Assembly: GCA_035275545.1 (NCBI GenBank)
Contig: DATEMP010000071.1
Location: 1-17,022, forward strand
Length of the DNA stretch: 17,022 nt
Direction of reading: 5' to 3'
Source of the DNA: WS-11 sp035275545
GTDB lineage: Bacteria > Eisenbacteria > RBG-16-71-46
Shown: piece after piece, positions 7,576 to 13,571 of the stretch
Numbering within the stretch: position 1 is the stretch's first letter
How the letters are laid out: every line of letters starts with the position of its first letter
Notes under the pieces: generated by a model
Database searches by the model: none
What the model saw: the letters and a program-made list of their open reading frames with translations, nothing else
Told to the model about the DNA's origin: nothing
Position numbers and translations under genes: made by a program

Positions 7576-8847
7576 ATGCGCTTCGGGCTGTCGGCACGCA
7601 TGTTCATCGGGCTGGCCGCAGGACTCGTGCTGGGCGTGGCCGCCAACCTCACGCTCGCCGGCGCCCCCGGCCTCGAATGGTTCGTGCGTCACGTCACCGA
7701 GCCGGCCGGCAAGATCTTCCTGCGGCTGCTCTTCATGCTGGTCATCCCGCTCATCCTCGCGGCGCTCTCGCTGGGGGTCGCGGGCCTGGGCGACGTGCGC
7801 CGCCTGGGGCGGATCGGCCTCAAGACGCTCGCCTACACGGTGGTGGTGTCGGCGATCGCCGTGCTGCTCGGCGTCGGCATGGTCAACCTCTTCAAGCCCG
7901 GCGCCGGCCTCTCCCCCGAGCTCAAGGCGCGGCTCTCGACCCAGGCCTCCGCCGCGCCGCCGCCCGCACCCGCCGCGGGAGCCTCCGGCGTCGACTTCCT
8001 GGTGAACCTGGTGCCCAACAACATCGTCAAGACCATGGCCGACGGCGACATGCTGGCGCTCATGGTGTTCTCGCTGTTCCTGGGGCTGGGGCTGGCGCTC
8101 ACCCGCACCGAGCCGGCCCGCCGCCTCGAGGAGGCGGTCCAGGGGCTCTACGACGTGGTCATGTTCCTGCTCGGCATGGTCATCCAGGTGGCGCCGATCG
8201 GGGTCGCGTGCCTGCTGTTCACGCTCACCGCCCGGCTCGGGCTGGACGTGCTGCGCCAGCTCGGCGCCTACGTGCTCGTGGTGGTCGGGGCGCTCCTCAT
8301 CCACCAGTTCGTCGTCTACTCGATCGCGGTCGCCTGGCTGGGCCGCATGCATCCGGTGACGTTCTTCCGCGCGATCCGCGACGCGATGGTCACCGCCTTC
8401 TCGACCGCTTCGAGCAACGCGACGCTGCCCACCTCGCTCATGGTCGCCGAGCGCAATCTGAAGCTGCCGCCGCACGTGAGCCGCTTCGTGCTCACCATCG
8501 GCTCGACCGCGAACCAGAACGGCACCGCCCTGTTCGAAGGGGTGACGGTCCTGTTCCTCGCCCAGTTCTTCGGGGTCGAGCTCACGGTCGCCCAGCAGAT
8601 CACGGTGTGCTTCATCTGCGTCCTGGGCGGCATCGGCACCGCCGGGGTGCCGGCGGGCTCGATCCCGGTGGTGGTGATGATCCTGGGGATGGTGGGCGTC
8701 CCGCCCGAGGGCATCGGGATGATCCTCGGCGTCGACCGCTTCCTGGACATGTGCCGCACCACGCTCAACGTGACCGGCGATCTCGCCGCCGCCGTGGTCG
8801 TCTCCCGCGGCGAGGAGTCTCCGGCGCCCGCACCCGCACCCGTCTGA
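7576..8847 (+). CDS. Dicarboxylate/amino-acid:cation symporter (DAACS, GltP/DctA-like)
   Basis: The 423-aa inner-membrane carrier belongs to the glutamate-transporter fold family, which imports acidic amino acids or C4-dicarboxylates with Na+ or H+. Family signatures are present: serine-rich hairpin 1 with SSNATLPTS at 279-286, TM7 motif NQNGT at 313-317, hairpin 2 GGIGTAGVPAGS at 351-362, and the TM8 substrate motif DMCRTTLNVTGD at 391-402 including Arg394. Arg394 corresponds to the side-chain carboxylate-binding Arg of GltPh. NQNGT replaces the usual NMDGT, so an Asp of one Na+ site is Asn. An Ala/Pro-rich loop at 121-138 lies between TM3 and TM4. The start is the first in-frame ATG before TM1; it has no Shine-Dalgarno but a -10 box 8 nt upstream. 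The gene is divergent from the DJ-1 run. Confidence 0.9.
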   Translation: MRFGLSARMFIGLAAGLVLGVAANLTLAGAPGLEWFVRHVTEPAGKIFLRLLFMLVIPLILAALSLGVAGLGDVRRLGRIGLKTLAYTVVVSAIAVLLGVGMVNLFKPGAGLSPELKARLSTQASAAPPPAPAAGASGVDFLVNLVPNNIVKTMADGDMLALMVFSLFLGLGLALTRTEPARRLEEAVQGLYDVVMFLLGMVIQVAPIGVACLLFTLTARLGLDVLRQLGAYVLVVVGALLIHQFVVYSIAVAWLGRMHPVTFFRAIRDAMVTAFSTASSNATLPTSLMVAERNLKLPPHVSRFVLTIGSTANQNGTALFEGVTVLFLAQFFGVELTVAQQITVCFICVLGGIGTAGVPAGSIPVVVMILGMVGVPPEGIGMILGVDRFLDMCRTTLNVTGDLAAAVVVSRGEESPAPAPAPV

Positions 8848-8861
8848 GCGCGCCGGTTTCC

Positions 8862-8892
8862 TTGTCCGGAGAGGGCACGGCTGGGGTACAAT
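8862..8892 (+). promoter_or_regulatory. Candidate promoter of the PepSY-like gene
   Basis: TACAAT (8887-8892), five of six matches to the -10 consensus, lies 68 nt upstream of the ATG at 8961. TTGTCC (8862-8867) precedes it, with a longish 19-nt spacer. The region is locally AT-richer than its surroundings. Confidence 0.42.
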
Positions 8893-8960
8893 TCCGTGTT
8901 GATGTGTCCGTCGGCGGCTCCCCCCGCCCGGATGTCGCGTCAGCTCGAAGGAGATCGCAT

Positions 8961-9491
8961 ATGAAGCGCGGTATCGTGGCCGTGGTGCTCATGTCCTGTA
9001 TCGCATTGATATTGGTGGCAGGGTCGGGCGGCACGGTCCCCCTGGATCCCGAGAAGATGCCCGAAGTCGTGGCCGCGACCTTCCGGGCGGTGTTCCCCAA
9101 CGGCACGATCCAGAAGCTCGACGTCGCCGAGGAAAACGGGGTCATGGTCTACGACTTCGAGTTCACCGCCGGGGCCCGCGAGAAGGAAACCGACATCATC
9201 GGCGACGGCACGATGATCGAGTCCACGCTCGTCATCACCCGCGCGGACATCCCTCCCGCCGCCATGAAGACCATCCTGAAGCACGCCCGGGGGGCGACGA
9301 TGGGGCGCATGGAGTGGATCGAGACGTTCTACGACCTCGAGGGGGGCAAGGCGGTGAAGCTTCCCAAATCGAAGATCACCTACGCGGTCGAGCTGACGCG
9401 CCCGAAGCAGACCGCCGAGGTCATGGTCGACCCCGCCGGGAAAGTCACCGAGGCGCCGGTGTGGACGCCCAAGCCCGGGCAGGCCAAGTAG
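8961..9491 (+). CDS. Secreted or membrane-anchored PepSY-like domain protein
   Basis: The 176-aa product starts with a signal peptide or N-terminal anchor (IVAVVLMSCIALILVAG, residues 5-21). The body reads as two PepSY-like/BLIP-like units: EVVAATFRAVFPNGTIQKLD with a following MVYDFEFTA, then AMKTILKHARGA with YAVELTRPK, AEVMVDPAGKV and a proline-rich tail. This helix-strand pattern, with D.dG.. turns, is that of the PepSY-like putative beta-lactamase-inhibitor-like proteins, which are periplasmic and mostly of unknown role. AAGGAG at 8948-8953 gives 7-nt spacing to the ATG. The stop is one nt from the stop of the convergent ATP-grasp gene. The family call is moderate, made by pattern only; no catalytic residues are seen. 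Confidence 0.72.
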   Translation: MKRGIVAVVLMSCIALILVAGSGGTVPLDPEKMPEVVAATFRAVFPNGTIQKLDVAEENGVMVYDFEFTAGAREKETDIIGDGTMIESTLVITRADIPPAAMKTILKHARGATMGRMEWIETFYDLEGGKAVKLPKSKITYAVELTRPKQTAEVMVDPAGKVTEAPVWTPKPGQAK

Positions 9492-9492
9492 C

Positions 9493-10509
9493 CTAGCTGG
9501 TCGCGTACCGTCCCATCGCCGAGTCCACGATCTCGGCGACCAGCTCGTGGTACGAGCGCCCGCCCTTCTTCGCCGCCATGGAGAGCTCGGCGCTCGAGAG
9601 CAGGTAGGGGTTGGGGTTCACCTCGAGCACGTGCACGGTGCCGTCGGGGGCGAGCCGGAAGTCGATGCGCCCGTAGTCGCGAAGCTGGAGCGCCGTGAAC
9701 GCCTGCACCGCGGTCTCCTGAAGCCGGGTCACCGTCGCTTCCTCGAGGTCCTCGGGGAAGAACGGCTTCGTGGTCTTGTAGGCCTCGGTGTCCTCCTCCC
9801 ACTTCACCTCGCTGCCCGCGATCTTGGGCGTTCCCTTCGGGAGCTTCGAGAGATCCATCTCGACCACCGGGAGCGCCTGCGGGCGCTCGTTTCCGAGCAC
9901 GCCGACGTAGAGCTCGCGACCCTCGATGTACTCCTCGATCAGGGCGGGGCTGTCGAACTCGGCGTGGATGTAGTCGATCCGCTCCATGAGCTCCTTGATC
10001 GAGCCGCACACCGCGTCGAACCGGATCCCGATCGAGCCGTCCTCGCGCGCCGGCTTCACGATCACCGGGAACTGGATGTCGTGGGAGTGCTCGAGGCGGC
10101 CGCGATAGACGGTCGTGAAGTACGGGGTGTGGATGCCGTGGAATGTGAAGATCTTCTTGGCGAGGGTCTTGTCCTGAGCGAGGTAGAGGCCGCTCGATCC
10201 GGCGCCGGTGAAGCGCCGACCCAGCAGCTCCAGGTAGCCGGCGATGTTGGTGTCCTGGCTGTCGTCGCCGGCGAAGGATTCGACCAGGTTGAAGAGCAGA
10301 TCGGTCTGCGACCGGGCGAGCTCGATCAGGCTCTCGCGCGTCCCGTCGAGGCGCACGTAGACCGGGTTGTGCCCGACCTTCCGGAGCGCCTCGTAGACCT
10401 CCTGGACGTCCTCCTCGGGCGACTTCTTCTTCGGGCGCTCCCCCTCGACCCGTTCCTCGTCCTCATCCCACCAGTAGTCGTAGAGAACGCCGATCCGGAG
10501 CTTGGCCAT
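9493..10509 (-). CDS. D-alanine-D-alanine ligase-like ATP-grasp enzyme
   Basis: The 338-aa cytoplasmic product has the ATP-grasp layout. An N-terminal Rossmann-like part starts AKLRIGVLYDY, the central ATP-binding segments are FPVIVKPAREDGSIGI and ALIEEYIEGRELYVGVLG, and the metal/phosphate segment is YGRIDFR...HVLEVNPNPYLL followed by SYHELVAEIVD. This resembles Ddl (carboxylate-amine ligase via acyl-phosphate). However, NPNPYL replaces the usual NTxPG of true Ddl, and an acidic/basic insert (EDEERVEGERPKKK) follows the first strand, so another amino-acid or peptide ligation is likely. Two starts are possible: this ATG (GAGG 6 nt upstream) or a GTG at 10533 with a perfect AGGAGG 5 nt upstream (10544-10539), adding eight residues. 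The gene follows the metallopeptidase gene by 24-48 nt, so they probably form an operon. Confidence 0.83.
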   Translation of the reverse strand: MAKLRIGVLYDYWWDEDEERVEGERPKKKSPEEDVQEVYEALRKVGHNPVYVRLDGTRESLIELARSQTDLLFNLVESFAGDDSQDTNIAGYLELLGRRFTGAGSSGLYLAQDKTLAKKIFTFHGIHTPYFTTVYRGRLEHSHDIQFPVIVKPAREDGSIGIRFDAVCGSIKELMERIDYIHAEFDSPALIEEYIEGRELYVGVLGNERPQALPVVEMDLSKLPKGTPKIAGSEVKWEEDTEAYKTTKPFFPEDLEEATVTRLQETAVQAFTALQLRDYGRIDFRLAPDGTVHVLEVNPNPYLLSSAELSMAAKKGGRSYHELVAEIVDSAMGRYATS

Positions 10510-10557
10510 CGCGATCCTCGCTGTTGGGGTCACGGCCCCCTCCTGGGGCCGGAATGA

Positions 10558-11571
10558 TCACGTGTGCACGAACTTGCCCCGCGTCAGGTAGTTCATCGCC
10601 AGCGTCGTCCCGTACGCGGTCAACTCGACCAGGTATTCGGCTTCCTTGCCGGCCTCGGCGAAGAGCTGTTTCTCCCGGCAGGTGCGCGCAATGCGCTCGA
10701 CCAGTGCACGGACCACCGGACGTTTGACCCCCGTCCAGTAGGTGATCTTGTCGGTGAGCGCCAATCGGTTGTCCTCCACCAGCTCGGCGGCGGGCCGGAT
10801 CCCCTTCCGGCGTCGCCCGCGGGTGAAGAACATGTCGGCCAGGTCGGTCTCGAGCGCCACGTTCACCGCGGCGCCGTTCTGACGCATCAGCCGCCGATAG
10901 AACTGCTCGACCGTGAGCTTCATGTCCTCGACCGTGATGTCGAAGTCGCCGGTCGAGACCACCGGGTCCACCTCGCGGACCCGGCGTGCCACGCGGTCAA
11001 CATAACGCAACTTGGCCAGCGCCGGCCACCACTTGTACTTCCGGCGCCAGTTCGATCCCGGCGTGAGCCACACGGCGAAGGTTTCGGCGAAGTCCTCGTC
11101 GGGATGCTTCTGCGCGTACCACCCCGCGATGTGCCGCACGTGCTTGCGGCTGAACGGAACCGGCCGGTAGTGGTCGCGGTAGCGGCGGTTGTACGGTCCG
11201 AATCGCTTGCGCCACTCAGGGGTGACGAAGAGCCGGTACGCGTAGTTGAACGCGTGCCCGGCCTCGTGCCGCAGATACATCATGATCTCGCGCTCGTCCT
11301 CGAGGTCGTTCATGAGGCGCTCGAGCCGCGCGAGGTGCGGATCGGCGAGATAGAAGGGTATGCCGATCACCGGCTGGCCGTCGGGACAGCCCCACTCGTC
11401 GGTGAGGTAGCACACCGGACGGAATCGCTTGAGGCCCTTGCGCTCCAGCTCGCGGTGAAGCTGGTGCACGTAGCGCTCGACCGGAGAGCCTTCCAGCCGC
11501 AGTCCGAGCTGGCTGATGCGCTTCCCGAGTAGGTCGCGCATGTCGGCAGGGGCTTTCTCGAAGTCGGACAC
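10558..11571 (-). CDS. Putative zinc-binding metallopeptidase (Peptidase_Mx-like)
   Basis: The 337-aa product carries a zincin motif HEAGH at 102-106 (RHEAGHAFNYAYRLF) and, 57 residues after its Glu, DEDFAETFAVWL, whose Glu163 can be the third zinc ligand. This pair of motifs, with the long basic C-terminal half, is what I know from the uncharacterised Peptidase_Mx group. No signal peptide is seen, so it is probably cytoplasmic. The substrate is unknown. The GTG at 11571 is preferred because a -35/-10 pair ends 8 nt before it and no Shine-Dalgarno precedes either it or the alternative ATG at 11541 (product ten residues shorter). The next gene is a Ddl-like ATP-grasp enzyme, so a bond-cutting and a bond-forming enzyme are made together. 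Confidence 0.8.
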   Translation of the reverse strand: MSDFEKAPADMRDLLGKRISQLGLRLEGSPVERYVHQLHRELERKGLKRFRPVCYLTDEWGCPDGQPVIGIPFYLADPHLARLERLMNDLEDEREIMMYLRHEAGHAFNYAYRLFVTPEWRKRFGPYNRRYRDHYRPVPFSRKHVRHIAGWYAQKHPDEDFAETFAVWLTPGSNWRRKYKWWPALAKLRYVDRVARRVREVDPVVSTGDFDITVEDMKLTVEQFYRRLMRQNGAAVNVALETDLADMFFTRGRRRKGIRPAAELVEDNRLALTDKITYWTGVKRPVVRALVERIARTCREKQLFAEAGKEAEYLVELTAYGTTLAMNYLTRGKFVHT

Positions 11572-11579
11572 GGGCAGCG

Positions 11580-11608
11580 ATGCTAACGATTCGCGGCAGC
11601 CGGAACAA
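11580..11608 (-). promoter_or_regulatory. Candidate leaderless promoter of the metallopeptidase / ATP-grasp operon
   Basis: On the minus strand TTGTTC (11608-11603), a 17-nt spacer and TAGCAT (11585-11580) end 8 nt before the GTG at 11571. No Shine-Dalgarno exists. The same 8-nt distance from -10 to start codon is seen at the symporter gene. Confidence 0.4.
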
Positions 11609-11618
11609 ACCGCCCAAC

Positions 11619-11636
11619 CGTCAAGCCGGGGTCAAG
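11619..11636. repeat. Two GTCAAG direct repeats phased by 11 bp in a divergent intergenic region
   Basis: GTCAAG occurs at 11620-11625 and again at 11631-11636, exactly one helical turn apart, each preceded by C or G. The pair lies 11 bp upstream of the metallopeptidase -35 box and 168 bp upstream of the YceI start, in a 232-bp gap. It resembles the phased repeats before the subtilase gene, but no -10 box follows at the matching distance on the plus strand. The rest of the gap holds no gene that I can see. Confidence 0.35.
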
Positions 11637-11803
11637 ATCAGGCCCTGCAGGCGCCGACCGACGGCCCATGGCATCCCAATCGCATGCTTTCCATTGTGGA
11701 CATCGACCGGACATTGATAGCCTCCCCGCCCGCGTCGGTCCTGTGCCTGGAAGCTCCCCCTCTCCGGGCCGGACCTGCATCACCAACGAAAGGAGCCGTT
11801 CCC

Positions 11804-12466
11804 GTGCACCGTCGCTACCTCACCCTGTGGTCCGCTGTCCTGCTCGCGCTCAGCGCGGCAGTCGCGGTTGCCGAGCCTGTGCAGTACAAGATCGATCCGG
11901 GTCATTCGCTGGTCGGGTTCAACATCCGTCACTTCTTCAGTCGCACCCCGGGACGCTTCAAGGACTTCAGCGGCACGATCATGCTGGACGAGAAGAACAT
12001 CGCGGCCTCCTCGGTCGACGTCACGATCCAGGCCGCCAGCATCAACACCGAGCACGAGCGGCGCGACAGCGATCTGCGCGGCCCGAACTTCTTCAACGTC
12101 GACACGTTCCCGACGCTCACGTTCAAGAGCACCAAGGTGGTCGCGGGTCCGGAGAAGACGTTCCTCATCTACGGCGACCTCATGATCCGCGGCGTCACGA
12201 AGCCGGTGACGCTCCAGGCCAGCCTGACCGGCATCGGCGACGTGGGCATGACCGGCCGTCCGGCGCGCAGGCTCGCCGGCTTCGACGCCAAGACCACCAT
12301 CAACCGCAAGGACTACGGGATCGTCTGGAACCGGGTGCTCGACCAGGGCGGTTCGATGCTCGGCGACGACGTCGAGATCTCACTCCAGATCGAAGCCGCC
12401 AAGTTCGATCCGAACGCCGCGCCCCCTCCGCCACCCGCCGCGGCGCCGGCAGCGGAGAAGAAGTAG
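11804..12466 (+). CDS. Secreted YceI family protein (lipocalin-like, polyisoprenoid-binding fold)
   Basis: The 220-aa precursor has a signal peptide (LWSAVLLALSAAVAVA, cleavage near residue 23) followed by the complete YceI beta-barrel. Typical family landmarks are YKIDPGHSLVGFNIRH, GRFKDFSGTI, INTEHERRDSDLRGPNFFNVDTFPT (here split by position: about residues 80-105), GDLMIRGVTKPV and DYGIVWNR. Family members bind amphiphilic lipids such as polyisoprenoid quinones or fatty amides in the periplasm, and some are stress-induced. The tail is low-complexity Pro/Ala ending in EKK. The start is a GTG at 11804, supported by GAAAGGAG at 11788-11795 with 8-nt spacing and by the signal peptide starting there. 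A weak promoter may lie near 11694-11723. The gene is convergent with the TPR gene across a hairpin. Confidence 0.9.
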   Translation: MHRRYLTLWSAVLLALSAAVAVAEPVQYKIDPGHSLVGFNIRHFFSRTPGRFKDFSGTIMLDEKNIAASSVDVTIQAASINTEHERRDSDLRGPNFFNVDTFPTLTFKSTKVVAGPEKTFLIYGDLMIRGVTKPVTLQASLTGIGDVGMTGRPARRLAGFDAKTTINRKDYGIVWNRVLDQGGSMLGDDVEISLQIEAAKFDPNAAPPPPPAAAPAAEKK

Positions 12467-12476
12467 CCAAGCAAGA

Positions 12477-12511
12477 GAGAGGGCCGGGGAGAGACCTCCC
12501 CCGGCCCTCTC
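12477..12511. terminator. Bidirectional terminator hairpin between the YceI and TPR genes
   Basis: The arms GAGAGGGCCGGGG (12477-12489) and its exact reverse complement (12499-12511) form a perfect 13-bp stem with a 9-nt loop. It lies 10 nt past the YceI stop and 11 nt past the TPR stop on the other strand. The T-rich tail TCTTGCTT follows only on the minus strand, so termination should be best for the TPR transcript. Confidence 0.75.
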
Positions 12512-12522
12512 GACGTTCGCGA

Positions 12523-13170
12523 CTACTTGCCCGAAGTCCCGCCCGCCGCCGCAGTCGAATCCGGGGCCGCCGCCGGCGATGCCGGCACCTCCGCCGAATC
12601 GGGATGCGCGACCGCCCAGGCGTCGTAGCGCGCCTTGAGGGTCTTCAGCTCCTCGGCCGCGTTCAGCCGCTCGAGCCACACCAGCTGCTCGCGCGCCTTC
12701 TTCGCGTCGCCCTTGTCGAGCCACGCCTCGCCCAGGTACTCGCGGGCGGGCGCGAAGTCCGGCTTGATCGCGAGGCATTTGTCGTAGGCCTTGAACGCCT
12801 TGTCGTAGTCGCCGGTCTTGCGCGCCGTGTAGCCGACCAGGTTCCACGCCTCGTGATAGCGCGGGTCCAGGAGCACCGCCTGCTCGGAGCGCTCGAGCGC
12901 GCGCTTGAACTTCTTCTCGGCGTTCTTCGTCTTGCCGTCCTCGAGGTCCTTCTTCGCCTTCCCCACCTCTTCGTAGGCGAGCGCGTAGCTCTCCTCGGCC
13001 TCCTTGCGGACGTTGCGCTCCCCGGATGCCTGGGACGACGTCGAGCCCGGAACGCCGGGCGTGCTGGAAGGCGTGGGTGCGGGCTCTCGCGGCTCGGTGC
13101 TCATGGCCAACACCGCGGGTGCCAATAGCAGCAGCGCGAGGATCACGGGGAATGCACGGCGAACGTTCAT
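12523..13170 (-). CDS. Secreted tetratricopeptide-repeat protein
   Basis: The 215-aa product has a signal peptide (VILALLLLAPAVLA, cleavage near residue 22) and a Ser/Thr/Pro-rich linker to about residue 50. A charged helical part follows, with TPR units near 81-104, 105-138 (WNLVGYTARKTGDYDKAFKAYDKCLAIKP) and 139-170 (AREYLGEAWLDKGDAKKAREQL). The C-terminal tail is Ala/Pro/Ser-rich. TPRs mediate protein-protein contacts, and this one should act in the periplasm or at the envelope. No partner can be named. The start is the ATG at 13170, with GAGGA 7 nt upstream (13182-13178) and the signal peptide beginning there. A hairpin terminator follows the stop. About 400 bp of non-coding DNA lies upstream. 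Confidence 0.85.
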   Translation of the reverse strand: MNVRRAFPVILALLLLAPAVLAMSTEPREPAPTPSSTPGVPGSTSSQASGERNVRKEAEESYALAYEEVGKAKKDLEDGKTKNAEKKFKRALERSEQAVLLDPRYHEAWNLVGYTARKTGDYDKAFKAYDKCLAIKPDFAPAREYLGEAWLDKGDAKKAREQLVWLERLNAAEELKTLKARYDAWAVAHPDSAEVPASPAAAPDSTAAAGGTSGK

Positions 13171-13389
13171 GGGTCCGTCCTCGATGAGATAGGTGGCGTT
13201 GGGCCCTGATTGTGACGCAGTCACGGAGCGTCGACCAGCCCTTGGATGCCGAACGAATGCTCGCCGATCCGCGTCGTGATCCTCAGCGCGTCGCGATGAG
13301 CGCATGAGCGGCGGAGCGAATTCCTAACCCCTAGGGATGCAACCTGTTGCCGTGCTGATTCGTGCGGCGTGCGGCCGGAGCGCCGCGGC

Positions 13390-13423
13390 GCTCAAGCGTC
13401 GCTCAAGCGCGCTTTCCGATACT
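13390..13423 (+). promoter_or_regulatory. Candidate activator-dependent promoter with 11-bp phased repeats, reading into the structured RNA
   Basis: GCTCAAG starts at 13390 and again at 13401 (the exact repeat CGCTCAAGCG occupies 13389-13398 and 13400-13409). Ten nt after the second heptamer comes GATACT (13418-13423), four of six matches to the -10 consensus. There is no -35 box at the right distance; the second repeat occupies that zone. Transcription would start near 13430. The layout matches the site at 16211-16178 base for base in spacing. Confidence 0.42.
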
Positions 13424-13431
13424 TCGCCCAT

Positions 13432-13534
13432 GGAATTCGTGCCGGTGCTCGGCTCGCCCCGGGGCCTCCCGCGGACTCGGGGACAGGGCAGCAACCGAGA
13501 CGCCACAACCCGAGCAGGGTGCCGGTACGAATCC
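13432..13534 (+). ncRNA. Candidate structured small RNA (103 nt) closed by a long imperfect helix
   Basis: GGAATTCGTGCCGG (13432-13445) plus TGCTCGG (13446-13452) pair with 13522-13534 and 13510-13516. This gives 20 base pairs, interrupted only by one bulged A and a five-nt bulge (13517-13521). Inside, CTCGG (13476-13480) pairs with CCGAG (13495-13499), capping a 14-nt loop that contains GCAA. The only non-Watson-Crick pair, 13441-13526, is G-U if read on the plus strand and C-A on the minus strand, which favours a plus-strand RNA. A -10-like box ends at 13423, so the helix would begin at the 5' end of the transcript. It lies 38-140 nt beyond the stop of the oppositely oriented subtilase gene. 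It could instead be a 3' UTR hairpin of that gene or a small palindromic mobile element. Confidence 0.4.
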
Positions 13535-13571
13535 ATAACGGGGATCGGCTGGAGGTGGAGCGCCGACCGGC

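Larger units (their letters stand above)
13171..13571. other. 401-bp intergenic region with regulatory-looking structure
   Basis: No convincing protein gene is seen between the TPR gene start and the subtilase stop. The region holds the palindromes GTGAC-GCA-GTCAC (13212-13224) and CCCTAGGG (13329-13336). It also has two exact 10-nt repeats phased by 11 bp (13389-13409), a -10-like box and a 103-nt inverted-repeat structure (13432-13534). It is the largest gap in an otherwise tightly packed window. Confidence 0.7.

Noticed and set aside
13446..13534. Cobalamin riboswitch at the structured element
   Set aside because: The outer helix and a GCAAC stretch at 13491-13495 recall that class. But the GGGAA and GGTG core pieces and a full B12 box are missing, and no plus-strand gene follows. 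An Infernal hit to RF00174 would reverse this.
13522..13534. tRNA T-loop-like GGTACGAATCC
   Set aside because: No five-base T-stem, acceptor stem or anticodon arm can be built around it on either strand.
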